A stretch of DNA of 64,000 bases from Earliella scabrosa (GCA_022605405.1 JABYQQ010000012.1:558001-622000); one strand, 5' to 3'; numbered from the stretch's first letter, positions 35,888 through 46,746 are shown. Program-made: numbers and translations. The notes: a model not told the origin generated them from the letters alone.

Positions 35888-37486
35888 TCATGATAAATAG
35901 ATGGGAATAAGGGACTCACCTGCCAACAGTCGCTCTAACACTGCTACCGTCGCATCTGCCTGTGCGCCCTTAGCCCACGCTGCTGTAGCATCTACTTGGG
36001 CCCCCATAGCATCTGCCCACACCGCTGTAGCATCTGCTCGTGCCTCCACAGCATCTGCCCACACCGCTGTAGCATCTGCTCGTGCCTCCACAGCATCTGC
36101 CCACACCGCTGTAGCATCTGCTTCTGCCTCCATAGCATCTGCCGACGCTTCCTGAGTCTCTGCCCACGCCGTCGCCGCATCCGCCCACGCCGCCGCTGCA
36201 CGTATCCACGCGCGGTCGGCCATCACCCGCACCCTGTCGGGCTCTGCTCGCGCCTTCTCCGCCCTTGCCCACGTCCTATCTGCCTTTGCTCGCGCCCGCT
36301 CAACCCTTGCTCGCGCCCTGCCGGCCGTTACCCGCGCCTTCCTGGTCTCCGCCCGCGCCCTCTCCACTCTTGCCCGCGCCCTCTCGGTCTCCGCTTGCGC
36401 TCTGTGGACCTCGGCCTGCACTTCAGCCACTGTCCTGCGATCACCAGTCTCTGCCCCCCCCGCGCTCTTAGCGCCTGCCCGCATCCGTGCACCCTCCTGG
36501 GTCCTGTCGACCCACGCCGCCAGGCCGCTGCGCACCACAGCATCCCTGACAGTTTTAGCTGCCAGGCGGGATTGTTCCTGGACGTCGCGGTCTTCTGAAT
36601 TGCAGACGCCTTCGATGGCCTTAACCAGCTCCAAGAAGGCATGACGGTGGTGTGCGGCGTCTACCGGAGCGCTGGCGGGGATGAGGTGGCTGGCGCGCCC
36701 CTGACCCCTTCCTTCGACCTCGTTCAGCATGATGAGGCAGCTAACGAAGCTACTGCAGCGGTCGCGACTCGTATCGAGCGTGTTGAGATGCGGTTCTGGG
36801 TTGAGGACGTTGTAGATGTTCCCCGCCGCCGTCAGGTGTGAGAGGGGCACCAGTCCAGGAGCGATCTCCCGCGACCATAGTAGTCCACGAGCACGCCGCT
36901 TGCCCGTCACAAGTTCAACCTGCTCCAGCGTGCGGCACAGCGTGACCGTGTCCTTTCCATGGTAGCCGAGGGAGGCGATGGGGATGCTGGCAAAGATGGA
37001 GGCGGCGGGCAAAGAGCGATTTGCAGCACGCCCGCCTACGGTCATGCGCTGGACTATAAGGTAGCCAACTGGCGAGGGATATGGCCAAGGCATTGAGGAA
37101 CGTAGTGTGGGGGGTGGCTTCCAGTCCGAGTCCGAGTCGATGGGCGGGAGGTCAACAGTTAGCACGAGGAGTTCGCGATAGGGACCCTGACGGTCCTTCA
37201 ACTTGTGATAGGAGACCGCTGTGATGTAGGCATGTTGTAGAGCGCAGGTGCGGTCTTCGCAAAGAATCTTGAGCGTCGGGAAGTCGAGCACCACTGGCGG
37301 AACAGGGCACGAGGGGAAACACAGGCCAAAGAACAAGTTGTGCAGGGCGTACTCGAGCTGCTTGTTAGGGGCCGGGTGTGGTTTCAATGGTTCGACGATG
37401 TGGCGGGCGATGAGCGAGATACAACTGGTAAGTGAGACAGATATCACAGGACGGAGGAGCATATTGAACTGTGACCGGCGGTGCAA
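35888..37486 (-). CDS. intronless protein with 24 uninterrupted Ala-rich heptads, function unknown
   Basis: A single open frame of 532 codons without introns, in a region where nearly all genes have many. Residues 1-330 form an N-terminal part that looks globular, with Cys, Leu and Pro well mixed (EYALHNLFFGLCFPSCP, DRTCALQHAYITAVSYHKL, PIASLGYHGKDTVTLCRTLEQV, RGLLWSREIAPGL). I do not recognise the family. Residues 355-522 are 24 consecutive heptads with no insertion: units such as RARARVE, RARAETR, RTWARAE, then AVWADAV and EARADAT. Positions 2 and 6 of the unit are nearly always Ala or Val/Thr, the 4-3 spacing of a coiled-coil core. The first ten heptads are Arg-rich, the later ones Asp/Glu- and Trp-rich. 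A short C-terminal tail follows. No signal peptide is evident. Confidence 0.75.
   Translation of the reverse strand: MHRRSQFNMLLRPVISVSLTSCISLIARHIVEPLKPHPAPNKQLEYALHNLFFGLCFPSCPVPPVVLDFPTLKILCEDRTCALQHAYITAVSYHKLKDRQGPYRELLVLTVDLPPIDSDSDWKPPPTLRSSMPWPYPSPVGYLIVQRMTVGGRAANRSLPAASIFASIPIASLGYHGKDTVTLCRTLEQVELVTGKRRARGLLWSREIAPGLVPLSHLTAAGNIYNVLNPEPHLNTLDTSRDRCSSFVSCLIMLNEVEGRGQGRASHLIPASAPVDAAHHRHAFLELVKAIEGVCNSEDRDVQEQSRLAAKTVRDAVVRSGLAAWVDRTQEGARMRAGAKSAGGAETGDRRTVAEVQAEVHRAQAETERARARVERARAETRKARVTAGRARARVERARAKADRTWARAEKARAEPDRVRVMADRAWIRAAAAWADAATAWAETQEASADAMEAEADATAVWADAVEARADATAVWADAVEARADATAVWADAMGAQVDATAAWAKGAQADATVAVLERLLAGESLIPIYLS
36009..36134. repeat. 42-bp minisatellite inside the heptad gene
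   Basis: Three tandem 42-bp units start at 36009, 36051 and 36093. The first two are identical; the third differs at a few bases near its end, and a fourth, much diverged unit follows to about 36176. Each unit encodes two heptads (14 residues), so unit gain or loss keeps both the frame and the heptad register. Confidence 0.85.
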
Positions 37487-37723
37487 TGAGAGGGACGGTT
37501 AATATTCGCCCCTGACTACAACTGGGTTGTGGTGGAGTCGGGATTGCCTTAAGTAGCGATGACCAATGCGACATTCAAATATTCAAGTCCGATGAGTCGT
37601 TGCAACACCGCCCGCCTTTCCCCTCGACTGACTACCAAGTTTGAGAATGACTCAAAGTCCGTCGTGCACATTTCCGCGCGGCTGGGCCATCTTGACTGCT
37701 CAGGCTTCTCCGCTCCACACGGT

Positions 37724-40603
37724 CATCTAGCGCCTGCATCAGGATCGAGCAGCCCAAGGAATCCATAAAACCAGAGCTGGATGGCATCCGATTCTGTGCC
37801 GGATGGCGATAGGCCTGCGAGATCGGCCACGCTGAAGGTGTTGGTTGCGCTGTCGAACGAGTACGACCAGACCTCGGAGTACATCTCTGTGCGCCGAGCG
37901 GCCCGTCAGAAGTCGGCCGAAGCACTGGTCAGAAGAAGAGCAACAAACCATCCTTAGCACCCCGGATGGATGTCCAAAGGCGCGTTTGGGCATCGCGCAA
38001 CGCTTGCACAAATTCGCTGTCGGTGCACCACGACGGTCGCGTCGCCGGAGCTGGGTTGATGTCGACGGTCGTTGTGTCGTCTTGGACGCAGAACCCGAGC
38101 TGGCGAGCGAGCCCGCTGGCCATGAGGGCTTGTTGGAACGACCTGAAAGGATATTGAGCCTGGCATGCATTTGAGTATATGGAGCGTATTCTTCGTACCA
38201 CACGACAGTCCCGTGATAGGCAGCGCGACTGAGCACATCAATGGTAGTCTCGTTGGAGTCGTAAGCGGGGTTCGCCACTACCATGCCCACATTCGTGAGC
38301 AGGCCTAGAGAGGCGAGTGGAACTCAGACTCCCATGTTCTCGTCTCCTGATCAGTCAAACGACAAACCTCTCGGGTAAGGCTGCAACGCATCGACGACGC
38401 GCTGCAAAACCTCCCTCGACACATTCGTGCCGTAGACGAGATTGAAGCCCAAATCCGAGTGGAGCACCTCCACGGGCGTCCCGTCCTCCTTCAGCGACAG
38501 CGCATAAAACGACACGCCGCTCGCAGACCGGCCTCCCTCCAGCAGCGCCTCGCTCAAATTGGCCGCCTCAACAAAGTTCTTCAGGCGTCGCTCCGCATCT
38601 CCACCGTCTACCGTGACCTCGAACAGCCCCGGGGCGCGTTCCTCCCAGACGGTAGCCATCTCGCCAAGCTGCGCCGCGTCGAGCTGCGTGGAGCTGAGGA
38701 TGCCGGCGTCGACGAGAGCCTGGGTGGCACGCAACGATGCCGGGACGAGCGCGGCGTTCACGTCGAACGGGTAGAAGCCGAACCCCAGCCCCTCGTTGCT
38801 GTCGCGCCAGTTCCCGACCGGCTGGCCTGGGCGCAGACCAATGAGGTTGCTCACGGCCGGGGATTCGACGAAGGGGGCCGCGCGCTCCAGATTGTAGAAG
38901 ACAGTGCTGTTGGACACTGTTTAGTTCAACGGCAAGGGAGACAGACGAGTAGGGGAACGTACCGGTTGAGTATCTCGGCGTACGTGCCGCTTTGAAGGGT
39001 CGCATTTCGGGCGAGGAACTGTGCGGCGCGACCGCTGCCTTGCGGAAGATCGAGGAAGTAGTGGCTCATTGCTGGCAGGAGCAGGAGATCTATGGAGAAG
39101 CTGTATCAGTTACGCGTCGCGTGATTCTACGAAGGTGTCTCAATAATCGCGTCCCTGTATCAATCATCTGGTAGTAATACGCCGATGAGTCCTGATACGG
39201 AGAAGTCATGCATACGGCCCACCGACCTTGTAGTCATAGAAGGGTTGGTTGCCCAACTCCGGATGCCCATTCTGCATGTTAACCTATTGGCAGCCTCAGC
39301 ATCGAATTGCAAATTCGCACAACGGGTCCTACGAAGGAAGCATAGTCGCCTGTATCGCCAGGAGTCAGAACGCCTCCAATTCTCAACTGAGCGCCCCTTA
39401 CCGATGGTTTCTTCATGACACAGCGCTCCTGTTGCGTTCGTACGCTCTATCACAGCACCGAGCGCAGACTCGATAGCTTCGGAGGTGAGCATCGGCATCA
39501 AGAGACGCAACGCGATGAGGGTGTCCCGCACAAAGTACTGCAGAACACTCAGCATCATCGGTCTGAGCTTGCCAGAGAGGACGGCGAGCTCACCGTCAAG
39601 AACCGCCAACCACCGGCAGTGTATTTGTCGGCGTATGTGAGGAACGAGACCTGTGCGCCAGTGGCAAGAGCTCGTGAGCAATTCGCCAGGGACCACGTCG
39701 TCACACGAAGCGCACGACGGACCTGTTGTGCAGCAGTGGCATTCCCGGTCGCCAAGCCCTGCAACACAGTCTGGAGCGCCTGGGTACCATTCGTGCTTTC
39801 CGGCAGGAACAGATCTTGTGTGTTCAGCCCGGGCAAAGTCGTCTCATTGGTGACCACCTTGACAGTCACCACACCCTTTTTCGCCCCCTCTGGAAGAACG
39901 ACATCGATGGTGGGTGGCATACAGCTACCAGTATATCCCGGCGTCACGGAAAGACGAACGGCACTGCTCGGGGGTACCGTCAAGTACAAATCCGCGCCAT
40001 TGTACTCAGCGGATGCGGGAGACGTCGTGTTGATCCACCGGCGGTGAAGGCGCACGGACGTCTCGTTGTGCTCGGCGAGAGTGTAGTTGAAGATGTCGCG
40101 CATCACCCCGCCTCCTTCCACATAATCTGCCGATCAGCGCGTCAGTGACTTCCACTAAGAGAGCCAGTTGTGCATATGATCCCGTGCCCACCTCGCATCG
40201 CGCGGACCGAACCGACGATCGTAACACCCAGGGTAGCGTTCCCGTTGAACACTAGGTCAGCTTGGACGCCTGCGTTGAAATAGCCCGCCGTCGTGCTTGT
40301 GACCGAATCCTCAACGAGGTCCACCCCAAGCGTCGAGCTATCTCCCGTAGGCCAGAAGTAGGTGAGCGCACCCGTATTCCCCGCCGGAAGCGCGACGACA
40401 AGTCGACGTGGCACACTCGTAGAGTTGGCACTCGTCAAGACAACCTGAGCACTGGTGAGGCTGTCCCGGAAGAAGTAGTTGTCGTTCCCGCCAGACACAA
40501 CCTTGAAATACAGATCGGGCTTCGGATCGCTGACGATCTGCGAGACGACCGACCCGACAAGGTGTAGGATGCCATAGAGGTTTCTGGACACGGACAGGCG
40601 CAT
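37724..40603 (-). CDS. probable (alpha/alpha)6-barrel (six-hairpin) glycosidase-like protein
   Basis: A large protein, roughly 800 residues, in at least eight exons. The N-terminal beta-rich part begins MRLSVSRNLYGILHLVG and has YFKVVSGGNDNYFFRDSLTSAQ, FYWP-like TYFWPTGDSSTLGVD and several N-x-S/T sites. The second part is helical and looks like an (alpha/alpha)6 barrel: DTLIALRLLMPMLTSEAIESALG, GALCHEETIG, FYDYK, NWRDSNEGLGFGFYPFDVNAALVP, and FQQALMASGLARQLGF. The last exon, found by splicing from SIR to EMYSEVWSYSFD, ends LWFYGFLGLLDPDAGAR with the stop at 37724-37726. Conserved acidic residues in CHEE, WRDS and YSEVW are candidate catalytic groups. Many possible N-glycosylation sites suggest secretion, but the signal peptide is weak. 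Family assignment is inference. Confidence 0.7.
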
Positions 40604-40960
40604 GATTCGGAGAGGATGTCGACCTCTGAACGAGGCATTTGGAGGAACCTATATAGTAAGATCGAGGGTGCCCCAAGCGTCATAGGCGAGGTCAGCTGTC
40701 CAACGTTCACAACGTCAGCTGCCTAGCGTCGGGCAACACCGCTTTGCTCAATCCAAATCACGAATCCTGTTTGTGGGTGATGTCCAGGATGGTCTGCAGA
40801 GTCCAAACCAATGTCTCACCATAGGACGGCTCGGGTGATGTTCAGCGATAGCACTGCGACTTACTGGCGATCTACGCACACTGATGGCATGCCAACATAG
40901 AGATTACAATGTCCGGTGAGCGTATACATACACATATAGGAGCCATGAATACACGACACC
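40604..40960. other. intergenic with TATA-like element
   Basis: 357 bp between the glycosidase-like gene start and the SDE2 stop. A palindromic CTATATAG at 40649-40656 lies 46 bp upstream of the minus-strand start at 40603 and can serve as its TATA element. Confidence 0.45.
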
Positions 40961-41895
40961 TCAAGCACTGGCGACACCAACTGCCATGGCAGCAGCAGCC
41001 GCAACAACAGGTGCAGCTACGGGAGACTCGAGCACCTTCTCCGTCGCCGCGGCGGCTGTTTCTAGGACTTTCCCTGCGACAGCAACAACACTCGAGGAGG
41101 CGGCGCTTGAAGAAGCCTCAGCGGGGGGACTCTGGTTCGTCTTTGCCTTCTTTTTCTTCTTCAGCATGGCTATGTGATCGCAAATGAGCAAGCTTTTCAA
41201 GATAGGTCATGTTTTCCGCCACTCACCGACTGTAACTGCGCTCTTGACGTTGTCGACGATCTCCCTACTCTGCTCGACATACTCTGTATCCTCGAGGCGA
41301 TGCTTCTTTCCTGCGACAGGGTCCGAAGAGGAGCTCCCAGGAGCGATCCCAAGCTTCTTCTCTAGAGCCTCAAGCTTGGCCCTTTGGGCCTCCTGCTGAG
41401 CCTTCTTGCGCAGCGGTTCGCTCTCGATGTACTCTGCAAGCCTGTAGAACGTGCAGGTAAGTCAAACTGAAAGAACGAAGAACAATGCGAAACGTACTTC
41501 TTTGCCTCCTTGATCGTGCTCAACCGCCTGCCACTGAGATCCCTGCACGAGTCGTTGTTGCTCGTCTTCTGGCTGCTCATACGACCACCGGCCGCACGCA
41601 GCTGGGACCCAAAACCACCCTTGCCGCCGCGAAGCCGGGGTACCAATCGCAGTGTGACGAGGCTGTTGGTCGCGTCGTCGGCATCGTCAAGCAGCGCGGA
41701 GATGGACGAGTGGAGGGCTGGGACGGGTCCCGATGTCGGCGTCAGGACGAGGTCCGTTGCATCGGAATCGAGAGGCAAGGTCGGATAGCGGTCGGCCAGG
41801 AGCTCATAGAGGTCTGCGAAGGTAGACTCGGAGGGAACCGAGAGCGCGAGAGTGGGGAAGGGCGAGAAGGTGGAGATGAGAACGGAAGTCGACAT
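40961..41895 (-). CDS. SDE2: splicing factor SDE2 (ubiquitin-fold precursor)
   Basis: Sde2 is made as a precursor with an N-terminal ubiquitin-like fold; deubiquitinases cut after a Gly-Gly, and the freed Lys-starting protein joins the spliceosome to help excise selected introns. The chosen start MSTSVLISTF (41893-41895) gives a ubiquitin-like domain of 91 residues ending RLRGG, directly followed by KGGFGSQLRAAGGRMSSQK, the signature of the family, and then NNDSCRDLSGRRLSTIKEAKK. Exon 2 has the basic helix LRKKAQQEAQRAKLEALEKKLG. The last exon has a Lys run and an Ala/Val/Ser-rich tail. An in-frame ATG 31 codons upstream (41988) is less likely because the ubiquitin fold starts at MSTSVL. The total is about 270 residues. 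Confidence 0.93.
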
Positions 41896-42014
41896 CGCGA
41901 TCAGGGTAAGAGACAAGACAGGCTGACTGGCGATGATGCTGAGCTGGTGCTGGACGTTATCGAGCAAGTCGTCGAGAGCGATGAGCAAGCGAAGGGAAGC
42001 GCCGCCACCGGAGA

Positions 42015-42940
42015 CTAGGGGTGGACAAGAATACGATTATAATGCATTATAATGTGAAATCATAATGGGATTACATATTACTTATGAGGCTTTGTGCATT
42101 GATTATCTGTCACCTGACTGTGAAATACAATAGTATACTATACTGATTGATTATATTACAGAGAGGTAAGTAATCATAACTAATGACGTCACATGGATTG
42201 ATATCTGGGGCTCATCCGGGTTAGTGAGGCTTCACTACATGTTGAGAATGTGACCATACTAGTCAGCAGAGTTCAACTTTCTCCAATGAAAGAACTCTTA
42301 ATTGATCCTCACAGGTAGAAGACGAGATTGCACACTGAGAAGGATCACTAAGCATGGGCGCCTGTGGTCTGAGAGTCTTGAAATCTCATCTCTCTGAGAG
42401 TTATGATGTGAAACTGACATCTGAAACTAACCTTGATCTTTCTTACCATATAGCACTACAAACAGTATACTCAGAAATGGAACAACCGATGTATTTTGTG
42501 GTTGAAACACATCATGGGGCCTGGGTGACCTGGTGGAGATTTCTTACAAGTAGATACAAGTTCATTACGAATACAATACACTACGACTACACGCCCAGGT
42601 GTGCACCGGGCGCCCTGGGTATTTGGTCGGAAGTTATCTGCCGGGGCGGCGCTGGGCATCGAGCAGATATTTAGCAGCCGGCGCTTAGACATCCCTCCAA
42701 TATCGGTTTGCCCGATATCTGTTCGATGACTGGGGCACAACGCTCCAGTATGGAAGCGCCGGTCGGAAATTATCTGACCACCGCGAATTCCCAGATATCG
42801 GAACCGACCCGCGGCTCACCTGAGCGTGTACATTACAATACATTCAACCCCAGTGAGGGTTTATACTTACGATTACTGATTACATTACGGCCTAGAAATT
42901 TATTTAATAGTAATTGTCTACCCCTACCGGAGACAAACAG
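42015..42940. other. AT-rich island, possible decayed DNA transposon
   Basis: Base composition changes abruptly at about 42015 from the GC-rich coding norm to long A/T runs and returns at about 42945. The left edge starts CTAGGGGTGGACAAG followed by a palindrome; the right part contains ATTACTGATTACATTACGG. One plus-strand frame at about 42620-42720 reads KLSAGAALGIEQIFSSRRLD, weakly like the end of hAT-type transposases, but nothing upstream supports it and I cannot align terminal inverted repeats or a target-site duplication. It could instead be an old insertion of another kind. Confidence 0.4.
42036..42053. repeat. 18-bp perfect palindrome
   Basis: ATTATAATGCATTATAAT equals its own reverse complement. 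It lies about 20 bp inside the left edge of the AT-rich island. Confidence 0.7.
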
Positions 42941-43146
42941 AGACAAAGAGGGGGGCGTCCCACGTGATGCGGGGTAAGTGACGCGCGCCGGGCAGGGAGG
43001 AGAACGACGTCAGGTTCTGCACTCACGATCGCGCGCGTCGACGTCTTCCTCCTCCCGCCATCTTCCCAGCGCACGCTCGCTGACGTGGCTCCCGATACAA
43101 AAGAGCGGCCGCAGCGCAAGAGACGCAGCACTCCTGTCTCTCGACC

Positions 43147-44485
43147 ATGGCACCGCTCCCACTCATCTTCGCCAAAGGCATTCCACCCACCTTCCAATGG
43201 CCAGTCAAGTTCTGCCTCTACAACTCCCTCGCAGCCTTCGTGCTCGGCGTCGTGACCGGCAACGTCTCGCAAGTTGACAGGGTATGGACGTTCTTGCCCA
43301 CCATATATGCCGCATACTACGCTCTGCTTCCCCTCTGGCCCACCAAGTCCCCACTGCCATTATTCCCATATGTACCAGAAGTCGTGCACCCGGAGATCGT
43401 CCGAACATACAGTCCACGTGCGCTGCTGATGTTTGCTTTGGTGGTGAGTTTCCAAGCAATCCTTCCAAATGTGTGTGACTGACGGAGACCTCAGTTCATA
43501 TGGATGTCTCGGTACGCTACTGCCTTGTCTGCATCATGTGCACGCGCTCATTCCTCTGCAGCTTGACCTACAACACCTGGAGGCGTGGCCTCTTCAACTT
43601 GTGAGTGTTCATGCGATCTCGCGTCTGTGTCTCGATACATATTGTTGGTTCAGGAAGGATGAGGACTACCGCTGGGCGATCCTCCGCGCGAAAATGCCCC
43701 CATGGCTCTTCCAGGTCTTCAACTTCGTGTTCATCGGTAAGCGTCAGTTTCCTACGTGCGAAAGTATGCCAACCCTGCGGTCGCAGCCTTTATGCAGAAT
43801 GTCATTCTGTTCCTTCTCGCTGTCCCGTTGCAGATAGCCGCACTCCAGCAACCCGCCCAATTGAGCCCTTCCGACTACATCCTTGCTACTCTTGCCCTTG
43901 TCGACATCGCAGTCGAATTCGTGTCGGACAACCAGCAATACTCATTCCAGACCTACAAGCATACCGGCGTCATCAACAAGAACGAATGGCCTGGCGCTCG
44001 CATTCAATGGACTCAAGCCGATGCGAAGCGAGGATTCGTAACTCGAGGACTCTGGGCGTGGTCACGCCATCCCAACTTCTTCTGCGAACAGAGCTTCTGG
44101 GTAAGCATCGTAGCATGGCGGTTATTTCGCCTGTCGTTGCTGACTACGAGCTTCGGGCTTCAAACAGGTCATTATCAACCTCTTCCCATTGGTCGCGCCC
44201 GAACAACCTAGCCTTCCCAAGCTGCCACTCACCAGCATCACACCGATCTGGCCGCTGCTGCCCAGCATCGTGATCTGCTCGCTTTTCTTCTCGTCGACGA
44301 TCTTCACGGAGAGCATCTCGGCATCCAAGTATCCCGAGGCTTACGCCGCATATCAGAAGCGTGTCTCGATGTTTGTTCCGTTCTTGACGCCTGTCTGGGG
44401 GCTGCTGCTCAAACTGCAAGGCAAGAAGGAGGCGGCGGACAGGCTCGTATACGGCCAGGACACGGATGTGAAGAAGATTGAGTGA
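43147..44485 (+). CDS. DUF1295 / steroid 5-alpha-reductase-like membrane protein
   Basis: A multi-pass membrane protein of about 330 residues in about six exons. It starts MAPLPLIFAKGIPPTFQW, with hydrophobic segments YNSLAAFVLGVVTG and VWTFLPTIYAAYYALLPLW. The RLTYNTWRRGLFNL and KDEDYRW segments are typical of DUF1295. The C-terminal catalytic-type region contains DNQQYSFQTYK, RGLWAWSRHPNFFCEQSFW and YAAYQKRVSMFVPF. The R-G-L-W-x-x-S-R-H-P-N-F and Y-x-x-Y-x-x-R motifs are those of the 5-alpha-reductase/ICMT superfamily, which use NADPH or act on lipids in the ER. It ends at 44483-44485. Substrate unknown. Confidence 0.92.
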
Positions 44486-45055
44486 ATCCGTATGTAAATG
44501 GTTTTGTATGCTTGGGAAATTTGTCGCGTGCATTGATCTTGTAGCTGTGTTTTTTCTTGGAGGATATGTACCAAGCTGATTCAGCAGGCTGTCGTCTTTC
44601 GGACGACGATGGGCCCGGAAGGGTTCTTCCAAGGGTTTTGCCAATGATGGTACAAAGTGTGCCCTCCGGCTCGGGTACGTTAGTTACCGACCACGATCGT
44701 GCATCGTGCCCTAGGCCCATGAGTGGGCGGACTGACTGAGACGAGGATGGGCTGTGAGTTTCTGAAACTTGCGCTGTATTGACTCTAGAATAACCACATC
44801 GCGCATCCCGAATGGTGACAGTTGGCTTGCTTAGTGGGCCGTCCTGAATAGGCAGTTTCTGCCAGTCGCAACGGAAGTCATCGCGTCATCGCCGAGGCAA
44901 GTTGAGATTGCAGAGGGTCTTTCTACTAGAAGCTTCCACGCTCTCTGGACGAATATAAAGTGCGCTCCGATTTCCCTTTGAGTCGCTCCCAGTCGCTCTC
45001 CTTCGCAAGCCTCCCGACACATCGCAACACTATCTCACATACTCTTAACATCCCG
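44486..45055. other. intergenic, MDR gene promoter
   Basis: 570 bp between two plus-strand genes. TATAAA occurs at 44954-44959, about 97 bp upstream of the start at 45056, followed by a CT-rich leader. Nothing else is supported. Confidence 0.45.
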
Positions 45056-46746
45056 ATGGCTCCAGTCAAGAACGGGCGATTCCTCTTCAACGAGGTCCCT
45101 ACGGGTGCGTACCTGGTCCGTTTGCGGCGCCGGCGGCTGGCAAATTGATGGAATTGGAACCACCGTGACTTACGTTCCCGCGTAGGCTACCCCGTTCCTG
45201 GGAAGACGACGATTTACGACGAGTCCCAGACGATCGACCTCGACACCGTCCCGCTCGAGGGCGGTTTTCTTCTGAAGGTGTTGGTGCTTTCGATCGACCC
45301 CTACCTGCGGGGGCGCATGCGCTCGCCGGAAAAAAAGAGCTACAATGTTAGTCTCAAACAGTTCCGCTCCGGACTACTAAGTACTTCACATGCTGATTAA
45401 CTCTGGGTACTTGAACACAGAATCCATTCGTGATCGGCGAACCGTAAGCTCGTCCATGCCTCGCCCGAGAGCGCTCTACACAGTTGTCCGGTGATTGTAA
45501 CATTCGTGGCGCAGGCTCGCAAACTTCGGCGTCGGCGTCGTCGTGCGCTCCGAGAACCCCGACGTGCAGGCAGGCGACCACCTCTACGGCTTCTACCGTG
45601 CGTTGACCCCCCGAGCCTGTGCGAGACTTTGCCCAGCTACTGACTCTGGCACGACGCGCGCAGCATTCCAGCAATATACCATACAGAAGAATGCCAAGGC
45701 ATTCCACAAGGTCGAGAGCAAGCCGAACGTCCCGTGGTCTGCATATGTTGGGATCTGCGGCATGCCTGGTACGCACGAGCTTAACGGATTGCGACCATCT
45801 GCTACCGTAGGATACTGACTGGTGCCCTAGGGGAGACTGCGTATTACGCTTGGAAGGAGTACGCCAATCCCCAGAAGGTGAGCTATTGGGGCACATAAGC
45901 CCACTAAAACATCTCACCAATCGCTCCATCTCCCTAGGGTGACGTGGTGTTTGTGACCTCCGCAGCTGGTGAGTGTCTGATTGCCATCCGTACAGCTAGT
46001 GATGAAAGCCACTGAGTCCGAGTCTCCCCGCCCAGGTCCCGTTGGCGCGTGAGTGAATCCGCACGCGTAGCCGGCCAGCACTCTCGCTGACATGCCCCGG
46101 TGTATCTCACTCAGCACGGTAGTCCAGCTCGCAAAAGCTGACGGTCTCAAGGTTATTGCATCTGCCGGATCCGACGACAAGGTCGCGTTCGCCTCTTCGG
46201 TCGGCGCGGACGTCGCCTTCAACTACAAAGTCGTCGACACTCGGAAGATCCTCGAGAAAGAAGGCCCGATCAACATGTGAGTGCGCATCGACCAGGCTGG
46301 CAGGGAAACTGAGGGTGCGCATGTGATTCAGCTACTGGGACAACGTCGGCGGAGAGACGCTCGAGGCCGCGATTGACAACGCCGCTCGGGGCGCACGCTT
46401 CATCGTGAGTGCCCTGGTAAACCATAGCACGCCTGCACACCATCCTCACGGCGCACGGTAGGAATGCGGCATGATCTCGACCTACAACTCTCCGGAACCC
46501 TACGCGATCAAGAACCTCATGCGCGTCGTCACGGCCGAGCTGCACATCCACGGCTTCATCGTCGGCACCCTGCGCGACAAGTACGTCGACTCGTTCTACT
46601 CGGACTTTGTCGAGCGCGTGGCGCGCGGGGAGATCAAGTACAAGGAGTACCTCGTCCGCGGGCTCGAGAACGCCGGCGAGGCGATCCTCGATGTCCAGAG
46701 CGGGAAGAACTTTGGCAAGTGCGTCGTCGTCGTCGCCGACGACTGA
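45056..46746 (+). CDS. MDR-family NADP-dependent oxidoreductase (PTGR/LTB4 dehydrogenase-like)
   Basis: A zinc-independent medium-chain dehydrogenase/reductase that reduces the C=C bond of enones. It starts MAPVKNGRFLFNEVPT and continues after an intron GYPVPGKT..IDLDTVPLEGGFLLKVLVLSIDPYLRGRM, the classic N-terminal segment of leukotriene B4 12-hydroxydehydrogenase/alkenal reductase. The Rossmann part reads GETAYYAWKEYANPQKGDVVFVTSAA, GPVG, QLAKADGLKVIASAGSDDKV. FNYK.., YWDNVGGETLEAAI, ECGMISTYN and IHGFIVGTLRDKY follow. The end GKNFGKCVVVVADD is typical. Some of its nine or so introns are only about 50 nt. No zinc ligands are present, as expected. It converges on the HET gene with a 107 bp gap. 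Confidence 0.93.

Larger units (their letters stand above)
41896..43146. other. intergenic region between SDE2 and DUF1295 gene
   Basis: About 1.25 kb between divergent genes. Most of it is the AT-rich island listed next. The last 170 bp before 43147 is GC-rich again and should hold the promoter of the plus-strand gene. Confidence 0.5.

Noticed and set aside
35996..36598. Plus-strand 200-codon Cys/Pro/Arg-rich frame opposite the heptad repeats
   Set aside because: It is the complement of the minisatellite and heptad codons. The Ala-core heptad register on the minus strand is far more protein-like, and the minus frame continues into a normal N-terminal part.
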